Source of the DNA: Georgenia soli
Lineage (GTDB): Bacteria > Actinomycetota > Actinomycetes > Actinomycetales > Actinomycetaceae
Length of the DNA: 64,000 bases
Direction: 5' to 3'
Assembly: GCF_002563695.1 (NCBI RefSeq)
Contig: NZ_PDJI01000003.1
Coordinates: forward strand, 62,001 to 126,000
The position numbers and the translations under genes are program-made. Below are positions 25,260 through 32,399 of this stretch, piece after piece; within the stretch, counting starts at the first letter, position 1; each line of letters opens with the position of its first letter. The notes beneath the pieces were generated by a model. That model worked only from the letters and a program-made list of their open reading frames with translations. It ran no database searches and was not told where the DNA came from.

Positions 25260-27046
25260 GCACCCCGAACAACCGGCGACGTGACCCGGGCGGCCTGTCC
25301 AGCGAGGCCGTCCTGATCTGGGTCGGCATCGCCGTCGTGGTCCTGGTCGTCGGCGGCGCCTACGCCGCCGTGCACCTGGGCCACCGCATCGACGGCACCG
25401 GCGCCACCATCCCGACCGATCCGTTCGGGCTGTTCTTCGGCCTGCTCTCCGGGGACGTCGCCTGGCCGGCCGCCGGCACCGGCGTGCTCGTCGCCCTGGC
25501 CCTCGCCGTGGCTCTACTGCTCGTCGGGGTCGTACTGCTGGCCCGCAGGATCACCGGCAGGCGCACCCGCGTGGACCGGACCGCGGCCTACCTGGGCGGA
25601 GGCAAGGACGTCGAGGCCCTGACTCGCAAGCACGCGGCCGCGACCGCCGAGCGCCTCGGCGTCAAGGACTCCCCGGGTGTTCCCATCGGCGTCACCGTGA
25701 GTTCACGGCAGCCGCTTTACGGGTCGTGGGAGGACATGCACATCGACATCTGGGGCCCGCGCACCGGCAAGACCACCTCCCGGGCGGTGCCGGCGATCCT
25801 CGATGCCCCCGGTGCGGTGCTGGTCACCTCGAACAAACGTGACGTCGTCGACGCCACCCGCGACGTCCGCGCCAGGACCGGGCCGGTGTGGGTCTTCGAC
25901 CCCCAGGCCATCGCCCTGGAGGAGCCGGCCTGGTGGTGGAACCCGCTGTCCTACGTCACCGACGAGGTGAAGGCCGCCCGGCTGGCCGAGCACTTCGCCG
26001 CCGGAAGCCGCGACCCCGGCGCCCGGACGGATGCCTACTTCGACCCCGCCGGCCAGGACCTGCTCGCCGGCCTGCTCCTCGCGGCCGCCCTCGCCGGCCG
26101 GCCGATCACCGACGTCTACACCTGGCTGACCCGGCCCACTGACGACACCGCCGTCGACATCCTTGCCACCCACGACTTCAAGCTCGTGGCCGACCAGGTC
26201 GCCGGCGTGATCAACGCCCCGGAGAAGCAGCGCGGCGGCGTCTACGGCACCGCCCAGCAGATGGCCTCCTGCCTGACCAACCGCCAGGTCGCCGCCTGGG
26301 TCACCCCGCAATCCCAGACCGACCACCGGCCCCACTTCGACCCCGCAGCTTTCGTCGCCGGCGGAGGCACCCTCTACAGCCTCTCCAAGGAGGGCCGCGG
26401 CACCGCCGGCCCCCTCGTGACCGCGCTGACCGTCGCCGTCGTCGAGGCCGCCGAGGAGCTCGCCGTCCACTCCCCGGGCGGGCGGCTCACCACGCCGCTG
26501 CTTGCCGTGCTCGACGAGGCCGCGAACGTGTGCCGGTGGCGCGAGCTGCCCAACCTCTACAGCCACTACGGCTCCCGCGGCATCGTCATCATGACGATCC
26601 TGCAGTCCTGGTCCCAGGGCGTGGAGGTCTGGGGCGAGTCCGGCATGAAGAAGCTCTGGTCCGCCGCGAACGTGAAGGTCTACGGCGGCGGCGTCTCCGA
26701 AGCCGCCTTCCTCGAGGACCTCTCCCGCATCGTCGGCGACTACGACCGCCAGGCGTCCTCGGTCTCCTACGGGCGCGGGCACCGAACCGTCTCCCAGCAG
26801 CTCCACCGCGAACGCATCCTCGACGTCGCCGACCTCGCCGCCATGCCCAAGGGCCGCGCCCTCGTCCTCGCCTCCGGCTCACGCCCCACGCTGATCCGCA
26901 CCCAGCCCTGGATGAGCGGCCCGCACGCCGACGCCGTCCGCGCCTCCATCAAGGCCCACGACCCGCAGGCCACCCGCACGATCGTCGACGCCGAGCGCGA
27001 GCTCGCCATCGTCGACCATGCGCCGGACCCGGTCCCGGCCTATTAA
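25256..27046 (+). CDS. TraG/VirD4-type coupling protein
   Basis: A 596-residue protein with two N-terminal membrane helices (residues about 18-40 and 75-97), then a T4CP ATPase domain: WGPRTGKTTS (Walker A, about 166-174) and LLAVLDEAANVC (Walker B). The TraG-like segments TSNKRDVVDATR, VWVFDPQ and SHYGSRGIVIMTILQSWSQG are clear. It recruits the relaxase-DNA complex to the channel; no relaxase is recognised in this window. The GTG start overlaps the stop of the VirB4-like gene. Confidence 0.92.
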   Translation: MSTPNNRRRDPGGLSSEAVLIWVGIAVVVLVVGGAYAAVHLGHRIDGTGATIPTDPFGLFFGLLSGDVAWPAAGTGVLVALALAVALLLVGVVLLARRITGRRTRVDRTAAYLGGGKDVEALTRKHAAATAERLGVKDSPGVPIGVTVSSRQPLYGSWEDMHIDIWGPRTGKTTSRAVPAILDAPGAVLVTSNKRDVVDATRDVRARTGPVWVFDPQAIALEEPAWWWNPLSYVTDEVKAARLAEHFAAGSRDPGARTDAYFDPAGQDLLAGLLLAAALAGRPITDVYTWLTRPTDDTAVDILATHDFKLVADQVAGVINAPEKQRGGVYGTAQQMASCLTNRQVAAWVTPQSQTDHRPHFDPAAFVAGGGTLYSLSKEGRGTAGPLVTALTVAVVEAAEELAVHSPGGRLTTPLLAVLDEAANVCRWRELPNLYSHYGSRGIVIMTILQSWSQGVEVWGESGMKKLWSAANVKVYGGGVSEAAFLEDLSRIVGDYDRQASSVSYGRGHRTVSQQLHRERILDVADLAAMPKGRALVLASGSRPTLIRTQPWMSGPHADAVRASIKAHDPQATRTIVDAERELAIVDHAPDPVPAY

Positions 27047-27057
27047 GGAGAACGGCG

Positions 27058-27498
27058 TTGACCGACGTGCTGAACGGCTGGGACGAGGCCGAGGAGCTCA
27101 TCGACGCCCGCACCGAGCAGGCGGACGATGAAGCGGCCGTGGAGCCGGAGGAGCCGGCCCTGTACTACGGCTCCGTCGACGAGTTCGTGCGCGAGTACCT
27201 GCGCCAGCTCTACCGCCGGCGAGTCGGCCCGAACACCACCGCGAAATGGGCCGCGGAGTGGTGGCGCCACCCCGAGGCCATCGTCCGCCTCGAAGCCCTG
27301 TGGCGAACCTGGGAACACCTCCGCCTCGACCCCGCCACCGGCATGAGCGTCTGGCTGCGCGACCACGCCGACTATCACATGGGCGTCCTGCTCTCCGCGG
27401 ACGGCCCCTTCAGGAAGTCCGAGGACAGCAACCGCGACGGCGACCCCTTGCCGTACACGACACCGCCCGCCGGGATGTTCCCCGACATGCGCAACTGA
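27058..27498 (+). CDS. DUF4913 protein
   Basis: A 146-residue protein, start TTG at 27058 with AAGGAG upstream. It has an acidic N-terminus, then LYYGSVDEFVREYLRQLYRR, WAAEWWRHPEAIVRLEALWRTWEHLRLDPATGMSVWLRDHADYHMGVLLSADGPF-type sequence, the DUF4913 signature. The family follows TraG-type genes in many actinobacterial conjugative elements; its role is unknown. It ends the transfer operon at a strong terminator. A decayed second copy lies at 32033-32309. Confidence 0.88.
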   Translation: MTDVLNGWDEAEELIDARTEQADDEAAVEPEEPALYYGSVDEFVREYLRQLYRRRVGPNTTAKWAAEWWRHPEAIVRLEALWRTWEHLRLDPATGMSVWLRDHADYHMGVLLSADGPFRKSEDSNRDGDPLPYTTPPAGMFPDMRN

Positions 27499-27504
27499 CG
27501 AAGC

Positions 27505-27549
27505 CCGAAGCCCGGGGCCCGCTCACAGCAGCCTGGCCCCGGGCTTCGG
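27505..27549. terminator. Terminator after the conjugation operon
   Basis: A 15-bp perfect stem (CCGAAGCCCGGGGCC and its complement) with a 15-base loop, directly after the DUF4913 stop and before the convergent gene ending at 27580. Confidence 0.85.
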
Positions 27550-27579
27550 CCGACTATCCGGGACGTCCCTCGTCGCCCC

Positions 27580-28182
27580 CTACGCCGCCGTAGCCAGCAG
27601 GTGTGCGAGACCTGCCGCCTCAGACTCCAGCCAGCTGTCGTACCGGTGAAGGTGCTTCCGCTCGCGACTCGTCACGACGTGGCTGCAAGAAAGGTCGACA
27701 AACACTGCAACAGTTCCCGGGTAGGCCCGTTCCATCAGACGGAGGACGGCGTCGATGACGATGTCCTCGAGGGGCGCCTCGGCGTACCGGACCATGACGA
27801 TCTCGGTCTCCCCAAGGGGGCTCTCCTCAGCAAAGGTAGGACTGATCGACACGTCCAGCCCGCCGATGCGCACTACAGCACGCGGGGGGAGAGCAGCGGC
27901 GGCGAACATCCCCCAGCGGGCAGAGACGCTGCCCCACTTCGCGGCGAGGTCGGTGTACCGCGGCCGCTTCTTGGCCGTGGCGTTCATCGCCGCGGCGACG
28001 ACGGCGGCGCCGTCGCGCGACGTGGTCCGGTCGCGGCGGACGGCCTGCCGCAGTGCGGCGTAGTAATCCGCGTAGAACCGGTAGTCACCACCCCGAGCGC
28101 TCTCGGCGGCACGGGCACGCCCGAGCGGCGGGGCGTTGAGATAGGTGATCAGTCCGCTGAGGCGGACCTGGGGTCTTGCCAT
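27580..28182 (-). CDS. Hypothetical protein
   Basis: A 200-residue soluble protein starting MARPQVRLSGLITYLNAPP, with a GGAGG site 7 bases upstream. The N-terminal half is basic and helical (YRFYADYYAALRQAVRRDR). The C-terminal half has the hydrophobic strand pattern VVRIGGLDVSISPTF…IVMVRYAEAPL and TVAVFVDLSCSHVV. No family recognised. It is convergent with the conjugation operon and may be accessory cargo of the element. Confidence 0.7.
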   Translation of the reverse strand: MARPQVRLSGLITYLNAPPLGRARAAESARGGDYRFYADYYAALRQAVRRDRTTSRDGAAVVAAAMNATAKKRPRYTDLAAKWGSVSARWGMFAAAALPPRAVVRIGGLDVSISPTFAEESPLGETEIVMVRYAEAPLEDIVIDAVLRLMERAYPGTVAVFVDLSCSHVVTSRERKHLHRYDSWLESEAAGLAHLLATAA

Positions 28183-28526
28183 TGGAAAGCCTCCAGTTCA
28201 TGAGCGGCGAACGTCTCGCCGCTCGGGGTTAACCGGAGGCCGAAGCTTGTGCGAAGATGCTTAAGAAGTTCCGACCAAGGACTCTCGGCATCTCGCGTCG
28301 CTCCGGCGACCGGCTGTCGGTTTACTGCCGGGCCGGATGTTGGAGCATCTGGCCCGGCAGTGAATACCACCGTCGTGTTACCGACGGTGGTGGTCTCACT
28401 CTAACTGCGCGCACCCACACCTGGCACACACCACATTTCGTGCCTGTGGACGGCTTTCACCACTAGATGTCCACGAGTTTCGGAGTCGGCTCTGGTAGCC
28501 CTCGTGCAGCAGGGTTGTCTGTAGAG
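28183..28526. other. Intergenic region with two tandem hairpins
   Basis: No gene is seen in these 344 bases. Two strong inverted repeats lie close together. The first is ACTGCCGGGCC (28324-28334) and its perfect complement (28351-28361), whose 16-base loop can pair further. The second is ACCACCGTCG (28367-28376) and its complement (28382-28391) with a 5-base loop. They may be terminators, a small structured RNA or part of a transfer origin near the conjugation genes; the sequence alone does not decide. Confidence 0.6.
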
Positions 28527-28679
28527 TCAGATTTGAGAAATCAGCATGACCGCTGGCAGCACGATCCCCGCGGTGCCAGCCGCGAGCAGGATCGACACCA
28601 GCCTCAGTGTCGGGCCCCATCCACCCTGGATGGCGGCCCGCACTACTTTCCAGCCGTCACGCCCGAATTCGATCCACAC
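28527..28679 (-). CDS. Small membrane protein (50 aa)
   Basis: A 50-residue protein, GTG start at 28679 with a near-perfect GGGAGGTGA ribosome site that overlaps the stop of the upstream HTH gene. The sequence has an amphipathic N-terminus (VWIEFGRDGWKVVRAAIQGG) and one membrane helix (LVSILLAAGTAGIVLPAVMLI). The tight coupling suggests it was co-expressed with the HTH protein now split by the IS1634-type element. Function unknown. Confidence 0.65.
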   Translation of the reverse strand: MWIEFGRDGWKVVRAAIQGGWGPTLRLVSILLAAGTAGIVLPAVMLISQI

Positions 28680-28683
28680 GCCT

Positions 28684-29119
28684 TCACCTCCCTTCCGCCC
28701 TCGCACCAGCATTGGCCCTCTTCTTCTTGCCACCCCTGTTGCCCTTCATCGGTTTGGCGAGCTGCTTGCTCTTGGGACCATGCGTAGCCGCGGCGTCCCT
28801 GCGTTTCCTCGCCTTGTTCGCCCGGCTCTGAAGGGCACTCCGGGCCTCGGTGCCGTAGCTGCCGGTGAGCGAGTACCAGAAGTGCGTGGTGCTCCCGGTC
28901 GGTGACAGTGGCGCCTTCACCCGCTGCTTCCTCTCGTGGACGAGGCCGAGGTCGCGCAGGTTATTGAGGCCGTTCTGAGCTGTCTTCGGCGAGATGCCGT
29001 ACCAGTCGCGCGCATCCGACAGCCGCATCCTCATCTCGGGGGACTTCGGGTTCGTCTCCTTGGCGATGATCAGCAGCATCGCGAGGCCAGGAAGGGTGAG
29101 CTTCGCAAAGGTTTCGTCA
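28684..29119 (-). pseudogene. C-terminal part of HTH protein gene split by IS copy 1
   Basis: This is the 3' part of a gene whose 5' part is at 31196-31803. It contains a winged-helix segment (MRLSDARDWYGISPKTAQNGLNNLRDLGLVHERKQRVK) and a very basic C-terminal tail rich in Lys/Arg. The first 75 bases (29045-29119) are the target duplication also present at 31196-31270. Joining the halves with one copy gives a continuous frame of 322 residues. It may have been a plasmid replication or transcription protein; no family name can be assigned. Confidence 0.82.
29045..29119. repeat. 75-bp target-site duplication of IS copy 1 (left copy)
   Basis: Bases 29045-29119 are repeated exactly at 31196-31270, flanking the 2076-bp element. 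The repeat begins TTCGGGTTCGTCTCC and is part of the coding sequence of the interrupted HTH gene. Boundaries are uncertain by one base because the element starts with C. Confidence 0.9.
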
Positions 29120-29135
29120 CCCGAGTTCCACAGTC

Positions 29136-30653
29136 CTAGTGCCCCGTGCTGATGGGCGGGAGCTTGTCGAGGATGGTGCGGGCTTCCGAGGGGATGGTCG
29201 GGTAGGCGGTGATGTGGTGGCCGTCGATGTCGATGAGGACCGAGCGCAGCGGTCGTAGGGTCTGGACCAGCTTCTTGATCGAGACTCCGGCGGCTTCTTG
29301 CAGGTAGCGGCTGATGGCCAGGGCGGCGAGGACCACGGTGAGGTGGGCCTCGATGGCCTCGCGCTGGTGGTGGAAGACGGGCCGGGCCTTCAGGTCGGAC
29401 TTGGTCATGCGGAAGGACTGCTCCACGCGCCACAGGTCGTGGTAGGCGCTGATGATGGCCTGGCCGGGCATGGTCTTCGCGGGCAGGTTGGTGACGTAGC
29501 CCTTCAGTCCGGCGAGCTGGCGGGCGCGGTCGATGGTGGCCTGGTCGAGCTCCTTGGTCGCGCCGGAGACCTTCAGGAAGCGGGCCTTCTTCAGCGGGAC
29601 GGTGCCGGCGGCGATCTTCTCGGCCTTGGCGATCATGAGGTTGATGTTGCGGTCATCGCGCTTGTTCCGCTTGAAGGACCACTGGTAGACGATGCGCCGT
29701 TCCCGGGCGTTCTTCCCGGTGCCCATCACCCGGGTCGACTCCAGGATCTGGCCGTCCTCGAAGTAGTTGCCCTTGCGCTCGAAGTGCTCGGCGAGGTCGT
29801 AGGGCGCCTTGGTCAGGCGCGAGCCGACGATGAACTTGAAGCCGGCGTCCTCCAGGGCGTTGAGGTTCGCCGCGGAGAGCATGCCCGCGTCGGCGACCAC
29901 CACCAGGTCGGTGACGCCGTGGCGCTGCTGGAACTCGGTCAGGACCGGGATCAGGGTGGTGGTCTCGGCCTTGTTCCCCTCGAAGAGGTGGACCTCGAGG
30001 GGGAACCCGCCCGGGTCGACGAGGAGCCCGACCTGGACCTGGGGGTCGACGCGGCGTTCCTTGCTCATCCCGACCTTGCGCAGGTCGTCCTCGTCCTCGT
30101 TCTCGAAGTGCAGGGTCGTGACGTCGTACATGATCATCGCCGCGGTGCCGGTCGTGCGGGCCGAGTGTGCCAGGCACCTCCTGGCCAGGACGTCGCGGTA
30201 GTCGCGCTCCTGGGAGCGGCGCAGGGTGGCGTAGAGGGTGTTCAGGTGCGGGGCCGTGATGCCGACGTCCTCCAGGACGCGGATGGTGTCGGCCTTCGAC
30301 GTCGGCTCGATGATCCGGGCGAGCACCAGCTTCATGAACGCCTCGTCCCTCAGGACGTCGAAGCCCAGGAACCGGTACGCGTCGACGAGGACGTCCCACA
30401 GCACCTGGCTGGCGGTCGCGACCACCCGGGCCCGCCCGGGACTGGTCTGCACGGCAGTGTCCAGCCCGAGGTCGAGCTCGCCCTGCCCCTCGTTCAGCCG
30501 CTCCCGCGCGGCCTGCATCAGCACCGCGAGCTCGACGTCATCGTGCGCCGAGCCCAGATGCGCCACGATCCGCCTTGTCCCGCCGCGCTTGTCCACGATC
30601 TGCACGGCCGTGGCCCCCGACGAGGTCCGGACCTTACGGATGAACAGGGACAC
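29136..30653 (-). CDS. IS1634-family transposase (copy 1)
   Basis: A 505-residue DDE transposase of the IS1634/IS1549 branch of the IS4-like transposases. The catalytic residues read as D177 (MIMYDVTTLHFE), D255 (VVVADAGMLS) and E411 in the Y-2-R-3-E signature YHDLWRVEQSFRMTKSDL. The region between D and E is long and beta-rich, as expected for this group. It reads from the right end of the element toward the left. No frameshift is seen, and an identical protein is encoded at 34121-35638, so both copies are likely functional. Confidence 0.95.
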   Translation of the reverse strand: MSLFIRKVRTSSGATAVQIVDKRGGTRRIVAHLGSAHDDVELAVLMQAARERLNEGQGELDLGLDTAVQTSPGRARVVATASQVLWDVLVDAYRFLGFDVLRDEAFMKLVLARIIEPTSKADTIRVLEDVGITAPHLNTLYATLRRSQERDYRDVLARRCLAHSARTTGTAAMIMYDVTTLHFENEDEDDLRKVGMSKERRVDPQVQVGLLVDPGGFPLEVHLFEGNKAETTTLIPVLTEFQQRHGVTDLVVVADAGMLSAANLNALEDAGFKFIVGSRLTKAPYDLAEHFERKGNYFEDGQILESTRVMGTGKNARERRIVYQWSFKRNKRDDRNINLMIAKAEKIAAGTVPLKKARFLKVSGATKELDQATIDRARQLAGLKGYVTNLPAKTMPGQAIISAYHDLWRVEQSFRMTKSDLKARPVFHHQREAIEAHLTVVLAALAISRYLQEAAGVSIKKLVQTLRPLRSVLIDIDGHHITAYPTIPSEARTILDKLPPISTGH

Positions 30654-31195
30654 CTCGTGAGACTACCCGGCAGGCTAGTGCCCCGAATCAGCCACCCACA
30701 CGCCGCTGACCTGCACCAACACCCTCAGCACCGCCCGCACCTGTGGAAGTCAGGTCCGGGCGAGCACCAGCTTCATGAACGCCTCGTCCCTCAGGACGTC
30801 GAAGCCCAGGAACCGGTACGCGTCGACGAGGACGTCCCACAGCACCTGGCTGGCGGTCGCGACCACCCGGGCCCGCCCGGGACTGGTCTGCACGGCAGTG
30901 TCCAGCCCGAGGTCGAGCTCGCCCTGCCCCTCGTTCAGCCGCTCCCGCGCGGCCTGCATCAGCACCGCGAGCTCGACGTCATCGTGCGCCGAGCCCAGAT
31001 GCGCCACGATCCGCCTTGTCCCGCCGCGCTTGTCCACGATCTGCACGGCCGTGGCCCCCGACGAGGTCCGGACCTTACGGATGAACAGGGACACCTCGTG
31101 AGACTACCCGGCAGGCTAGTGCCCCGAATCAGCCACCCACACGCCGCTGACCTGCACCAACACCCTCAGCACCGCCCGCACCTGTGGAAGTCAGG
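30314..31195. repeat. 441-bp tandem duplication inside the IS
   Basis: Two adjacent copies, 30314-30754 and 30755-31195, each running from codon 113 of the transposase through its start to the right end of the element (…GTGGAAGTCAGG). The second copy therefore adds a second right terminus, promoter region and transposase start. The same doubled unit is present in IS copy 2 (35299-35739 and 35740-36180). Confidence 0.92.
30750..31094 (-). pseudogene. Truncated duplicate of transposase N-terminus (copy 1)
   Basis: Codons 1-113 of the transposase repeated in full with the native start, then one new residue and a stop (…KLVLART) where the duplicated unit meets the inner right end. It encodes a 114-residue N-terminal fragment with no catalytic residue. 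If made, it could bind IS ends and compete with the full transposase; this is inference. Confidence 0.85.
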
Positions 31196-31803
31196 TTCGG
31201 GTTCGTCTCCTTGGCGATGATCAGCAGCATCGCGAGGCCAGGAAGGGTGAGCTTCGCAAAGGTTTCGTCACGCCAGAAGTCGAGCGGCAACACGAAGTAG
31301 GTGTTCATCAGGTCGCGACGACCGCCAGGGGCGTCGTACGCCTCTCTGCCGTCCTCGCGTCGGGGGCGAACTCGTACGGCACGCCCCTCCCGCTCTCTTT
31401 TCTCGATCAGGCCCAGTTCCTCGAGCTCGGCCCACACCCGCGAGAGAGTCGATGGCGACCACGTTGGTGCGCCTCGGTCGGTCGCGGTGAGGGCGCGAAC
31501 CCATGCCGTGGCGGGCAGCGGTTCGCGTCGACTCTCGAGCCACGGCCAGCACGTGAGCAGAAGCAGATAGAGGAGCAGGGCACGGTGCCGACGGCCGGTC
31601 ACCATGCGGGCCAAGGTGCTGCTGCGGTCAGCCCCGTTGCCCTTGGGCAGCTGGACGAGGACGCCGCGAAGCTGGAAGTAGTCACGCGGCACCAACCTGA
31701 GCATCTCGGCGCACGTCTCAGCAGGGGTTGCGGCCGGCTCGTCAAGTAGTGCGACCTGGTTGCCGGATGACAGGTCTGCAGATGACTGCTTCATAGGCAC
31801 CAT
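31196..31803 (-). pseudogene. N-terminal part of HTH protein gene split by IS copy 1
   Basis: This is the 5' part of the gene finished at 28684-29119. The protein starts MVPMKQSSADLSSG (ATG 31803, or 31794) and contains a first winged-helix region (WSPSTLSRVWAELEELGLIEKREREGRAVRVRPR), a hydrophobic segment (RHRALLLYLLLLTCWPWL) and LPLDFWRDETFAKLTLPGLAMLLIIAKETNP, where the IS enters. Translation runs a short way into the IS. The upstream 70 bases are AT-rich and contain repeated TGCAACCAATGCA-like elements (about 31806-31880). Confidence 0.82.
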
Positions 31804-32032
31804 TGCACCACTCTGCGTGCACAACCAATGCAGCTTCAGCAACCGCCAGTTGCGGCGCCGCACCAACCAATGCAATGTGCCTGCTACTTAACTGATACAC
31901 ACCTAAAACTCACCTGATACCAGCCAGTACGCCAGTTGCTGCGCGCGGGGGCAAGTCTTGGTGCGCCGTTCCCCGAGACTGGGCATTTCAAGTCCGATCA
32001 CTCCCACAGCTGCTCTCCCGCCCCCTCGCTAG

Positions 32033-32309
32033 CTGAGCGGCTGGGACGAGGCCGAAGACCTCATCGACGCCCGCACCGCCGAGGCGGGTGTCGGCGAGTC
32101 CGGGCCGGAGGAACCGGCCCTGCACTACGGCTCCGTCGACCAGTTCGTGCGCGAGCACCTCCGCCAGCTCTACCGCCGCCGCGTCGGCCCCAACACCACC
32201 GCGAAATGCCCCGCGGAGTGGTGACGCCACCCCGAGGCCATCGTCCGCCTTGAGGCCCTGTGGCGAGCCTGGCGACACCTCCGCCTCGACCCCGAACATG
32301 CGCGACTAA
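32033..32309 (+). pseudogene. Decayed second copy of DUF4913 gene
   Basis: This is strongly similar to the DUF4913 gene at 27058-27498 (GWDEAEDLIDARTAEA, EPALHYGSVDQFVREHLRQLYRRRVGPNTTAK). It lacks the first codons and start, has an in-frame TGA at 32222 where the intact gene has TGG, and has lost about 160 bases between two CCCCG sites near the end (…RLDPEHARL…). It is therefore not functional. It suggests a past duplication or a second element of the same family whose remainder was lost. Confidence 0.85.
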
Positions 32310-32399
32310 GCGACAACTCATACAACGTGCAACCGGGCGCGGGGCGTCAAAACTCCGACTAGCGGCGTTGACTCGCTAAGTTCGGCACCGGAGGTACCG

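Larger units (their letters stand above)
29120..31195 (-). mobile_element. IS1634/IS1549-type insertion sequence, copy 1 (2076 bp)
   Basis: The ends are imperfect inverted repeats, CCCGAGTTCCACAG on the left and CCTGACTTCCACAG (complement) on the right, 12 of 14 matching. It encodes a 505-residue DDE transposase, and its right end (441 bp) is duplicated in tandem (30314-30754 and 30755-31195). It is flanked by a 75-bp direct repeat; unusually long and variable target duplications are documented for IS1634 and IS1549. Copy 2 at 34105-36180 has the same length and internal layout. It disrupts the HTH gene. Confidence 0.93.

Noticed and set aside
29298..31220. A 640-codon plus-strand open frame antisense to transposase copy 1 (and a 684-codon one over copy 2)
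   Set aside because: It is the opposite-strand shadow of a high-GC transposase gene; the real gene is proven by its DDE motifs. The copy 2 frame runs into the duplicated tail of the 567-residue gene by chance of phase.
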